Shown here: positions 5,877-11,901 of the stretch, in pieces
How positions within the stretch are numbered: the first letter of the stretch is position 1
How the letters are laid out: every line of letters begins with the position of its first letter
Assembly (NCBI GenBank): GCA_903908785.1
Contig: CAIVTL010000638.1
Span: forward strand, 1-11,901
DNA length: 11,901 nucleotides
DNA from: Caldifarciminota bacterium
Lineage (GTDB): Bacteria > Hydrothermota > Tepidihabitantia > Tepidihabitantales > Tepidihabitantaceae
Direction: 5' to 3'
Translations under genes and position numbers: made by a program
The notes under the pieces: generated by a model
Seen by the model: only the letters and a program-made list of their open reading frames with translations
Told to the model about the DNA's origin: nothing
Databases searched by the model: none

Positions 5877-6114
5877 GCCTCCTTCTCAGCGCCTAACACG
5901 GCCTGAGTCGGTCACTTAGGCTGGATCAGGGCTACTTCGCCGCAGAAGTTGTCGTCTTGGCTCTGCGCCATCGCGCGTCGCACTGGAATGGACGTGGGTT
6001 CAGGTGCTCGCGGCGGAACGCTGGGCCTGCCGAGCTCGGCAGAAGTCTAACTGCGGCTTCAGTTCTCGCTACGTCATTCGGCCGCGCCGACCCCAAACCG
6101 TTCGGCCAATTGGA
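5877..6114. other. Spacer downstream of the secreted-protein operon
   Basis: I see no gene here. It holds a perfect 16-bp palindrome at 6027-6042 and a repeated TTCGGCC element (6077-6083 and 6101-6107). Transcripts of the operon probably end in this stretch, but no classical intrinsic terminator is visible. Confidence 0.5.
6027..6042. repeat. Perfect 16-bp palindrome
   Basis: CTGCCGAGCTCGGCAG is its own reverse complement. As RNA it would form a 6-bp stem with an AGCT loop about 75 bp past the stop of the 490-aa gene. There is no T-run, so a protein-binding site or a weak 3'-end structure are equally possible. Confidence 0.55.
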
Positions 6115-7587
6115 CTACTTCGCCAGCACTACCTTGTGAACAGCAGACCGCTCACCGCCAACCGCTGACCGCCCTGAATGCTGACTACTGACCACTGATT
6201 GCTCCCTTACGAAATACACTCCTGGCACCAGCTTGCTCACGTCATTCGCGGCGACCCTCAGCACCATAACCTGACGACCGGTCATGTCGAATAGTGAACG
6301 GTGAATTGTGAATGGAGAAACCGGAAGGGACAGCACGCCCCGAGCGATTGTGGCAGTCCGCCGCACGCCGAAGCCACTTGACTTCCCAGATTCCCCGATT
6401 CCCACGCAATAGACGTAGCTACCCCAGATGTCCCAGTTGCCGGTCCGGTTCGACTGCCACAAGCACCAGTTCATTGTCAGGCCCATCGTGGTCAGCGTCG
6501 GATTCAGGTCATCAGCTCCGTCGTCGTCGACCCATACATCCTCGGATGAACCGAGTACTCCTCGACTGTAGATGTTCCGGTTGTTGTCGCGGTCAGAGAC
6601 CCAGACGCACAGAGACCCCCAGGGCGGTACAAAGGTGGTGTAGACCGTCGGCGTCCCACCTGGTATCCAGTGGTTGCCAGCGCCTGAGGAGTCACACCAA
6701 CGGCAGAAAACGGTCAGGGACTCGTCAGTCGTGCCGAAGATGGCCGTGTCGCCCTCCTGCGTGCTCTCCCAAACGACGGCAGGGCCCATGTCCCCCATTA
6801 CCCATATGAAGCTCAGGATTTCCGGGTTCCGGTCGAACGCAGCGGACTGCGTGATTGCTAGCTTGTCGGACCAAGTCCCGGCTAGGTACTGGCTGAAATA
6901 GATGTCGCCGTTCTGCTCCCACACTGCAAGCGGATTTCCGACCGAGTAGCCATGTCTCCCTCGGCCCAACCGCGCATGGTGAATCGGCGTCGTGCTGCTG
7001 CAAATGATACCAGGCGGAGTCCAGCCATCTCCCCCGTTGAACGAATACTCGACGAACCACGTATGGGTATCGTGGCAGACCCACACCACCCAAGCCGTGT
7101 CGGTCGTATCATTCCGGATGACGATTGCGCTCGGCTCGGACGAGTCGCCGACCGAGTGCAGACACCGGCCAACGGTCTCGGCCGAACCCCAGCTATCCCG
7201 GCCATCGCTGAATGACGCCATGATGGCACCCGCGGCCGGTGACGACCTGCGCTCCCAGAAACACCAGAACGACGGATCCATCAGCGAGTCGTTGCAGCAG
7301 GCGACAACAGGGTTGACATCATCGGCGGAGTCGCGGCAGACCGGAGTCTCATCTCCCCAGCCGTTGCCTTCAAAGAAGTCGCAGAACCGACTGTACACGT
7401 CCCAGTTGCCGTTCCGGTTGGTCTGCCAGACCGTGCACGTCGCGTAGGCGTTGACCCACTCCCTGCAGGCCGAAGGATTGACATCTGCGAACGTGTCGGT
7501 CGTAAGCTGATACGGCCCGGTCCAGTACTGCGCGAGGGCAGTTGACAGTACGCAGCACACCGAACACAGGACGAAAGCTGTTCTAAT
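6115..7587 (-). CDS. Secreted propeller-like protein with C-terminal sorting module, apparent ATT start
   Basis: Starting at ATT 7587 gives 490 aa with a good signal peptide (M-R-T-A-F-V-L-C-S-V-C-C-V-L-S-T-A-L-A before Q-Y-W). The ATT is four bases after AAGGAGG, the same spacing as the neighbouring genes. The first conventional start, GTG 7560, would cut off the basic end of the signal peptide and sits far from the ribosome site. The body has blades with the pattern W-Q-S/T-N-R-x-G-N-W-D-I/V and related R-N-I-Y and G-D-I-Y-F-S motifs, like TolB/PD40-type propellers, plus one Asp-box-like element (S-F-N-G-G-D-G-W). The C-terminus carries M-T-G-R, G-V-Y-F-V-R-E and K-V-V-L-A-K, the module shared with its neighbours. 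Two heptamer arrays lie in that module. It is the last gene of the operon, probably exported to the cell surface. Confidence 0.85.
   Translation of the reverse strand: MRTAFVLCSVCCVLSTALAQYWTGPYQLTTDTFADVNPSACREWVNAYATCTVWQTNRNGNWDVYSRFCDFFEGNGWGDETPVCRDSADDVNPVVACCNDSLMDPSFWCFWERRSSPAAGAIMASFSDGRDSWGSAETVGRCLHSVGDSSEPSAIVIRNDTTDTAWVVWVCHDTHTWFVEYSFNGGDGWTPPGIICSSTTPIHHARLGRGRHGYSVGNPLAVWEQNGDIYFSQYLAGTWSDKLAITQSAAFDRNPEILSFIWVMGDMGPAVVWESTQEGDTAIFGTTDESLTVFCRWCDSSGAGNHWIPGGTPTVYTTFVPPWGSLCVWVSDRDNNRNIYSRGVLGSSEDVWVDDDGADDLNPTLTTMGLTMNWCLWQSNRTGNWDIWGSYVYCVGIGESGKSSGFGVRRTATIARGVLSLPVSPFTIHRSLFDMTGRQVMVLRVAANDVSKLVPGVYFVREQSVVSSQHSGRSAVGGERSAVHKVVLAK
6146..6203. repeat. 7-bp-period array (8 units), linker site 3 of the 490-aa gene
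   Basis: Plus-strand units of the form GANNNCT and NACCGCY repeat eight times, with a 2-bp phase break in the middle. They encode the S/V/Q/R/G-rich linker between F-V-R-E and K-V-V. The 4-unit array of the 316-aa gene (10967-10994) uses the same unit type. Confidence 0.85.
6289..6330. repeat. 7-bp-period array (6 units), linker site 2 of the 490-aa gene
   Basis: Six consecutive heptamers all begin with GAA (GAATAGT, GAACGGT, GAATTGT and so on). They encode the stretch between the R-G-V-L strand and the D-M-T-G-R turn of the C-terminal module. In the 536-aa paralogs the same place carries arrays of a different sequence. Confidence 0.85.
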
Positions 7588-7591
7588 TGCG

Positions 7592-7598
7592 CCTCCTT
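7592..7598 (-). promoter_or_regulatory. Ribosome binding site that selects the ATT start
   Basis: AAGGAGG lies four bases before ATT 7587 and overlaps the TAA stop of the upstream gene. The three other genes of this operon that start in the window use GGAGG-N4-ATG with their ATG at the corresponding position. Confidence 0.8.
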
Positions 7599-9207
7599 AC
7601 CTTGTAACAACGACCTTGCGGATTGCTTGGGCTTGATCTTGAGCTTGCGCTTGTGCTTCGCGCACGAAGTAGACGCCCGGGGCCAGATCGCTGACATCAT
7701 TCGCACCGGGCTGCAGGTTCAGCACCTTGCGCCCGCTGATGTCCAGCAACTCGCCTCTCGCTTCTCGCCTCTCACCTCTCGCTTCGAAGACCAGCACCCC
7801 GCGGACTATAGTCGCCGAACTCGCAACTCGCAACCCGTAACTCGTAACTTCGCTCGCTCCGACCAGCGGGCTCGGAATGAACTGACAGATGACAGGATTT
7901 GACGTGGCCGGCCCCTCGTTCTGCACAAAGAACCCGGCGACGCTGTCCATCAGGTACTGCACGCAGATGGTGTCTTCGGACGGGCCGCCCGAAACCATCC
8001 GGTCAACGATGCTCGGGAACCGGTGCGAGAACGTGTTGCGTTCAGTCACGAGTACGCCCGGCGTCCACGATAACCCGTTGTCCGGCGAACCGGAAACCCA
8101 GATGCCGGCGCGAAGCCGGCTCGTCAGTGGCTCCACGTTCGATGAGTCAAACTGCTCCCATGCCACGTACAACTGGCCGTCGTTCCCTTCGCCGATGCTC
8201 GGCCGGTCCGCGTAGGTCGCGTTGTATCCGACGTTGGCCTGCATGTGCTCGGGCCGACAGGTCGCGACGTGGACGCGGCTCCACTGCGGCGTATTGTCCG
8301 GGCACCAGTGCCATATCTGCGACGGCGCGACATACGTGGTGTCGTGGACCATCGGCGACACGTTGGCCACGACGTGCAGCCGGTCCTCGTAGTCGTACCA
8401 GGGATAGAGCGACGTGATGTGGAACGATGTGACCGTGTCGCCGCCGAAGGCATCGGGCGGCAGGAACTGCTGGGATTCGGTCCAGGAATCACCGTTGTCG
8501 GTCGAGGTCTGCATGTAGCCGTCCTCCGGCACGTCGGTGGACATTTCCCAAGTAAGGCAGACCTTGCCCGACAACTTGGAGGCGGCAATGTTGTGGGTCG
8601 GGAAACCCGGGCTTGGCTCAATGACACGCACAGAATCGAAGTGCGGGTTGCCCGGGAGCAGCCTAGTGTATTCAAGAACGTAGCCCGCAGACATCATCAA
8701 TACGTGGATGGTTCCGTTCTGCCCCACGGCTATCAGCGGCCACTGGCTCAGTTCGATAGTCGAATCGCTGGCGTAGTCGAAGATGCCGGCGCCTGGGGCG
8801 ACGTCCCTTGCCAACATGGAATTCCCTCCGCCGGTGCCGGCGATGACAGCCACGCCGGTCCCTGGGTCGGCATCGAGGTTCCCGTAGCCGGTACGGTCCG
8901 TGAACACGCTCACACCGCTTTGCATGTAATCCGGGTCAAGCCAGTTCCATGTCCGGGTCGCGAAGTCGTAGAAGTTGTAGCGGACGTTTCGGTCCGGAAA
9001 CGTCGTGCCTGAAGTCGAAGTGGAGTACACCCACGCAGTGTGAACGCCGAACTGTGGCGAGTTGGCGAGCGACTTGACCGCACACCCATTGCGCCACCAG
9101 TCATACGTCGTGCCGCCGATGGTGTCCACGCGGCCGATGTAGTCCTGCGCGGACGCAAGGGCCACAGCGCAGACCAACACTCCGAAGAACAAAGCCAAAC
9201 GCCTCAT
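7597..9207 (-). CDS. Secreted Asp-box (BNR-repeat) protein, downstream paralog
   Basis: This 536-aa protein starts at ATG 9207, four bases after GGAGG, with signal peptide M-R-R-L-A-L-F-F-G ... A-L-A-S-A before Q-D-Y. Asp-box motifs S-T-D-N-G-D-S-W (235-242) and S-P-D-N-G-L-S-W (374-381) indicate a sialidase-type propeller fold. No sialidase catalytic set is evident, so a binding role is as likely as an enzyme. The C-terminal module (about 465-536) has D-I-S-G-R-K-V-L, L-A-P-G-V-Y-F-V-R-E and K-V-V-V-T-R, like type IX sorting domains. A longer frame to 9300 exists but the extra 31 residues are coded by an interspersed repeat, so it is rejected. It is a tandem duplicate of the gene at 9307-10917: same length, and near-identical from about residue 234 to 370. 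Confidence 0.9.
   Translation of the reverse strand: MRRLALFFGVLVCAVALASAQDYIGRVDTIGGTTYDWWRNGCAVKSLANSPQFGVHTAWVYSTSTSGTTFPDRNVRYNFYDFATRTWNWLDPDYMQSGVSVFTDRTGYGNLDADPGTGVAVIAGTGGGNSMLARDVAPGAGIFDYASDSTIELSQWPLIAVGQNGTIHVLMMSAGYVLEYTRLLPGNPHFDSVRVIEPSPGFPTHNIAASKLSGKVCLTWEMSTDVPEDGYMQTSTDNGDSWTESQQFLPPDAFGGDTVTSFHITSLYPWYDYEDRLHVVANVSPMVHDTTYVAPSQIWHWCPDNTPQWSRVHVATCRPEHMQANVGYNATYADRPSIGEGNDGQLYVAWEQFDSSNVEPLTSRLRAGIWVSGSPDNGLSWTPGVLVTERNTFSHRFPSIVDRMVSGGPSEDTICVQYLMDSVAGFFVQNEGPATSNPVICQFIPSPLVGASEVTSYGLRVASSATIVRGVLVFEARGERREARGELLDISGRKVLNLQPGANDVSDLAPGVYFVREAQAQAQDQAQAIRKVVVTR
7625..7660. repeat. 6-bp-period array (6 units), linker site 3 of the downstream 536-aa gene
   Basis: Six hexamers of the form GCTTGN (one reads TCTTGA, the last GCTTCG) encode an alternating A-Q linker between F-V-R-E and I-R-K-V-V. 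This is the only array in the window with a 6-bp rather than a 7-bp period. Confidence 0.85.
7752..7786. repeat. 7-bp-period array (5 units), linker site 2 of the downstream 536-aa gene
   Basis: Five heptamers with consensus CGCYTCT encode the R/E/G-rich stretch between G-V-L-V and L-L-D-I-S-G-R. The paralog has a clearly homologous array at 9462-9496. Confidence 0.85.
7818..7852. repeat. 7-bp-period array (5 units), linker site 1 of the downstream 536-aa gene
   Basis: Five heptamers with consensus AACTCGY (first two identical) encode the linker just before the A-T-I-V-R-G-V-L strand. The paralog has an unrelated heptamer sequence at the equivalent site (9524-9565). Confidence 0.85.
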
Positions 9208-9224
9208 CTTTCCTCCCCTGTCTT

Positions 9225-9299
9225 TGTCACCCCGACTGCAATGGAGGGGTCTCTCAGAAGAGATTCCTCGACTCCGCTCCCGCTTCGCTCGGAATGACA
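9225..9299. repeat. 75-bp interspersed repeat with inverted ends
   Basis: It begins TGTCACCCCGA and ends with the inverse of TGTCATTCCGA (9 of 11 matching), and internally pairs GAGGGGTCTCT with a near complement. On the minus strand it reads TGTCATTCCGAGCGAAGC..., a motif I recognise from interspersed repeats in many environmental bacterial genomes. It lies between the two 536-aa paralogs, where the other operon junctions have only nine bases between stop and start. It is probably a small non-autonomous or REP-like element. Confidence 0.75.
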
Positions 9300-9306
9300 T
9301 GGTGTT

Positions 9307-10917
9307 CTACCGCGTAATGACGATCTTGCGGACAGCTTGAAGCTTGAGGCTTGCGGCTTGGGGCTCTTCCCGCACAAAGTACACGCCGGGTGCGAGCGAA
9401 TGCACATCATTCGCACGGGGCTTCAGGTCCAGCACCTTGCGCCCGCTGATGTCGAGCAACTCACCTCTCGCTTCTCGCCTCTTGCCTCTCGCTTCAAAAA
9501 CCAGCACGCCGCGGATGATGGTCGGTTCGACGTTCGTCGTTCGCAGTTCGGCGTTCGTCGCTTCCTGAACTCCGTCCCAGAAGGGAATGAACTGACAGAC
9601 GACCGGGTTCAGGGTTGCCGGGCCCTCGCTCTGCACGAAGAATCCGGCAACGCTGTCCATCATGTAGAGAATGCAGATGGTATCTGCCATCTCGCCCGGA
9701 AGCATCCGGTCAATGATGCTCGGGAACCGGTGCGAGAACGTGTTGCGTCCGGTCACCAGCTCGCCCGGCATCCAGGACGCGCCATTGTCGCTAGAACGGG
9801 AATACCAGATGCCGGCCCGGAGCCGGCTGGTCAGCGGCTCCACGTTTGACGAATCAAACTGCTCCCACGCCACGTACAACCACCCGTCGTTGCCCTCGCC
9901 GATGCTCGGCCGGTCCGCATAGGTCGCGTTGTAGCCGACGCTGGCCTGCATGTGCTCGGGCCGACAGGCTGCAATGTGGACGCGGCTCCACTGCGGCGTG
10001 TTGTCCGGACACCAGTGCCATATCTGCGACGGCACGACATATGTGGTGTCGTGAACCATCGGCGACACGTTGGCCACGACGTGCAGCTGGTCCTCGTAGT
10101 CGTACCAGGGACAGAGCGAGGTGATGTGGAACGACGTGACCGTGTCGCCGCCGAAGGCATTGGGCGGCAGGAATTGCTGGGATTCGGTCCAGGAATCACC
10201 GTTGTCGGTCGAGGTCTGTATGTAGCCATCCTCCGGCACGTTGGTGGACATCTCCCAGATCAGGCAGGCCCTACCTGACACCTTGGAAGCGGCAACGGCA
10301 TGGGTGGGAAAATCTCCGCTCGGGTCGACCACGCGCAGCGTGTCGAAGTCAGGCCACCCGCCACCCCTAATCCGGGTGTAGCACAGGCCATAGCCGGCGC
10401 TGCACATGAATATGTGGATCGTCCCATTCTGCCCGGTGGCGATGCGCGGCCACTGGCTGCCCGGCCCATCGGCGTAATCGAAGATGCCTGCGCCTGAGGC
10501 CGCGTCCTTGGCGACCTCGGGCGCCACGCCGCCGGAACCCGTGTAGTGGCCGCCGACAATCGCCACTCCGCTCGTCGGGTCGGCATCAATGTTGCCATAG
10601 CCCGCGCGGTGGGGGAACACGTTCACACCCGACTGCATGTAGTCCGGGTCAATCCAGTTCCACGTCCGGGTGTTGAAATCGTAGAAGTTGTAGCGCATGT
10701 TCCGGTCATCGAACATGGTGCCCGACGTCGCCGTCGAGTACATCCACAGCGCGTGCATGCCATGCCCGGGCGAACCGGCCAGGTCCTTCGCTGCCTGCGC
10801 ATTACTCTGCCAGTCATACGTCGTGCCGCCGATGGTATCCACGCGGCCGATGTACGACTGGCCGAAGGCGGCCGACAGCAGACAGCCGACAGCTAGCAGC
10901 AGGTATCTGGGTTTCAT
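9307..10917 (-). CDS. Secreted Asp-box (BNR-repeat) protein, upstream paralog
   Basis: This 536-aa protein starts at ATG 10917, four bases after GGAGG, with signal peptide M-K-P-R-Y-L-L-L ... L-L-S-A-A-F-G before Q-S-Y. The mature protein opens with Y-I-G-R-V-D-T-I-G-G-T-T-Y-D-W, identical to its paralog. Asp-boxes are S-T-D-N-G-D-S-W (236-243) and S-S-D-N-G-A-S-W (375-382). The C-terminal module reads D-I-S-G-R-K-V-L-D-L, L-A-P-G-V-Y-F-V-R-E and K-I-V-I-T-R. It starts nine bases after the stop of the 316-aa gene. Probably an extracellular or surface-attached binding protein; an enzymatic role cannot be excluded. Confidence 0.9.
   Translation of the reverse strand: MKPRYLLLAVGCLLSAAFGQSYIGRVDTIGGTTYDWQSNAQAAKDLAGSPGHGMHALWMYSTATSGTMFDDRNMRYNFYDFNTRTWNWIDPDYMQSGVNVFPHRAGYGNIDADPTSGVAIVGGHYTGSGGVAPEVAKDAASGAGIFDYADGPGSQWPRIATGQNGTIHIFMCSAGYGLCYTRIRGGGWPDFDTLRVVDPSGDFPTHAVAASKVSGRACLIWEMSTNVPEDGYIQTSTDNGDSWTESQQFLPPNAFGGDTVTSFHITSLCPWYDYEDQLHVVANVSPMVHDTTYVVPSQIWHWCPDNTPQWSRVHIAACRPEHMQASVGYNATYADRPSIGEGNDGWLYVAWEQFDSSNVEPLTSRLRAGIWYSRSSDNGASWMPGELVTGRNTFSHRFPSIIDRMLPGEMADTICILYMMDSVAGFFVQSEGPATLNPVVCQFIPFWDGVQEATNAELRTTNVEPTIIRGVLVFEARGKRREARGELLDISGRKVLDLKPRANDVHSLAPGVYFVREEPQAASLKLQAVRKIVITR
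9334..9368. repeat. 7-bp-period array (5 units), linker site 3 of the upstream 536-aa gene
   Basis: Five heptamers with consensus RGCTTGN (first two both AGCTTGA) encode the P-Q-A-A-S-L-K-L-Q-A linker between F-V-R-E and V-R-K-I-V. The paralog has hexamers at this place. Confidence 0.85.
9462..9496. repeat. 7-bp-period array (5 units), linker site 2 of the upstream 536-aa gene
   Basis: Five heptamers with consensus CGCYTCT align unit by unit with the array at 7752-7786, so this array predates the gene duplication or was homogenised with its partner. Confidence 0.85.
9524..9565. repeat. 7-bp-period array (6 units), linker site 1 of the upstream 536-aa gene
   Basis: Six heptamers with consensus CGTTCGN encode the N-A-E-L-R-T-T-N-V-E-P linker before the T-I-I-R-G-V-L strand. 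Its unit differs completely from the AACTCGY unit at the same place in the paralog. Confidence 0.85.
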
Positions 10918-10926
10918 CTTGCCTCC

Positions 10927-11877
10927 CTATCTCTGAATCACGACCTTGCGGACGCGCACCGTCCTTGAATGCTGACTACTGAATGCTGATTGCTCTCGCA
11001 CAAAATACACGCCGGACCTCGGGTTCACGACCCTCCTGCCAGTCGCGTCGAACGCCAACGAGTGAGAAGGCAGGTTGCGGATGACCGTGGCCGCGCTCGT
11101 TCTTCCGCGGTGGCCGCGAACGCCAACGTCGTGGATGTAAAGCGCAGATGACTCAGGCGGGATGAACCGCACCGCCAGAGAGTCGTGGTACATGTTCTGC
11201 GGTGGATTCGTACCCGACAGGTAGTTCAGACCGATGGTGCCCGAGGCGTCCTCGATGCCGGTCTGGTTGCTGACCCAGCCGCCGTAGGGCGCGCCCGACT
11301 GCTCTTTGTACTGAAAGGTCAGCGTGGAATCCGGCCGGGACAGGACGATTTGGAACGTATTGTTGCCGCCGGTGCTCCAGAACTCGATGCTGTCGTACTC
11401 AACGATGAACGTATCGGCATCGGAGCTGGTCCAGTACCAGACTGAGCCGTGCGGCGAACCCGCGCCGCTGCAGTCGAGGTCGCACAGCATCGGTGCAAGT
11501 TGGTTATTCGGCGGGGCCGGGCTGGGGACGCCATTGAACGGCGATGCGTTCGCCCGGGCGTCGCCGAACGTGATGTATCCGTTGGACCCGACGATGACCG
11601 AGTCAACCCGGTACCAGTAGTATGGGAAGTCGAACCCGATGGGGAACGGCCCGGCAACGTTGTCGTCGCCGAGGGTCGCTATCCGGGTCCCGATGCCTCT
11701 GATGCTCACCCAACTAAAGGCCGGAGCGCCGGGACAGATCGTATCCGAATCGAGATATCTGTAGCCGAACGAGTCCGGGCCTCCGCCGCCCGGCAGCATG
11801 ACGGGCTCAACCAGCGACCGGCCGGCGACGGCAGACAGCAGGCAGCTCGCAGCCAAGAGCACAGACGCAAACCTCAT
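10927..11877 (-). CDS. Secreted beta-sandwich (SNGY-motif) protein with C-terminal sorting module
   Basis: This 316-aa protein starts at ATG 11877, four bases after GGAGG, with a signal peptide ending L-L-S-A-V-A-G before R-S-L. Residues of about 30-250 contain G-P-D-S-F-G-Y, D-D-N-V-A-G-P-F-P-I-G-F-D-F-P-Y, V-G-S-N-G-Y-I-T-F-G and a later F-Q-I-V-L-S-R-P-D-S-T-L-T-F-Q-Y segment. I recognise this pattern from large secreted proteins of FCB and WOR-3-type bacteria, where it resembles nidogen-like beta-sandwiches. The end carries D-A-T-G-R-R-V-V, G-V-Y-F-V-R-E and R-K-V-V-I-Q-R, the shared module, but without recognisable arrays at linker sites 1 and 2. It stands alone here rather than attached to a protease domain, so it may be a carbohydrate or protein-binding partner of the Asp-box proteins. 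Confidence 0.87.
   Translation of the reverse strand: MRFASVLLAASCLLSAVAGRSLVEPVMLPGGGGPDSFGYRYLDSDTICPGAPAFSWVSIRGIGTRIATLGDDNVAGPFPIGFDFPYYWYRVDSVIVGSNGYITFGDARANASPFNGVPSPAPPNNQLAPMLCDLDCSGAGSPHGSVWYWTSSDADTFIVEYDSIEFWSTGGNNTFQIVLSRPDSTLTFQYKEQSGAPYGGWVSNQTGIEDASGTIGLNYLSGTNPPQNMYHDSLAVRFIPPESSALYIHDVGVRGHRGRTSAATVIRNLPSHSLAFDATGRRVVNPRSGVYFVREQSAFSSQHSRTVRVRKVVIQR
10967..10994. repeat. 7-bp-period array (4 units), linker site 3 of the 316-aa gene
   Basis: Four heptamers of the form GANNNCT (GAATGCT, GACTACT, GAATGCT, GATTGCT) encode the Q-S-A-F-S-S-Q-H-S linker. The same unit type is found at the same site of the 490-aa gene, 4.8 kb away. Confidence 0.85.
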
Positions 11878-11886
11878 CTCGCCTCC

Positions 11887-11901
11887 CTACCTTGTGACGA
11901 G
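11887..11901 (-). CDS. 3' end of another secreted protein of the same series (start outside window)
   Basis: Only four codons (L-V-T-R) and a TAG are visible. They match the V-V/I-T-R ending of the two 536-aa proteins, and the stop sits nine bases before the next ATG with GGAGG between, exactly as at the other junctions. It is therefore very likely the end of a fifth member of the operon. Confidence 0.6.
   Translation of the reverse strand, partial: LVTR

Noticed and set aside
9208..9300. 31-residue N-terminal extension of the downstream 536-aa protein
   Set aside because: The extension is coded by the interspersed repeat and places charged sequence before a good signal peptide; ATG 9207 has the operon's standard ribosome site.

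Overview
The window is GC-rich and almost fully coded on the minus strand. The organism is probably an uncultured bacterium of the FCB-related candidate phyla, with WOR-3 / Stahlbacteria the best guess. This rests on a run of large secreted proteins that share a C-terminal module ending in G-V-Y-F-V-R-E, a variable linker, and K-V-V-x-x-R. That module resembles type IX secretion (Por) sorting domains. The phylum is an inference from protein style; no marker gene is present.

Layout in the order of transcription (right to left). (1) 11901-6115 is an operon of secreted proteins: the last codons of an upstream gene (ending L-V-T-R), a 316-aa SNGY-type beta-sandwich protein, two tandem 536-aa Asp-box (BNR) paralogs, and a 490-aa propeller-like protein that appears to start at ATT. 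All five reading frames are the same frame. At three of the four junctions only a stop codon and three codons, which carry the GGAGG ribosome site, lie between genes. The fourth junction is interrupted by a 75-bp interspersed repeat. (2) 6114-5104 is a spacer of about 1 kb. It holds one doubtful plus-strand ORF, two inverted repeats, and a good sigma-70-type promoter flanked by dyads. (3) 5103-2535 is a compact operon that looks like an envelope-stress or membrane-sensing module: a small exported protein, a DUF2089 zinc-ribbon/HTH regulator, a 32-aa small ORF, a DUF4097 beta-solenoid protein, two small two-helix membrane proteins, and a small soluble protein. Four of these proteins carry the same short helical 'SHOCT-like' hairpin, which suggests they assemble through it. 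(4) A hairpin at 2487-2512 follows that operon. A second TTGACA-N16-TACAAT promoter then drives a large secreted kelch/CARDB-like protein (start 2280) that runs off the left edge.

The most unusual signal is a family of eleven degenerate short-period arrays: ten with a 7-bp period and one with a 6-bp period. Nine sit inside the C-terminal modules of the secreted proteins, at up to three equivalent linker sites per gene. Two sit in spacers of the DUF2089/DUF4097 operon. At equivalent sites in the two recent paralogs the arrays have different consensus sequences, so they look like independently gained or replaced elements rather than inherited text.
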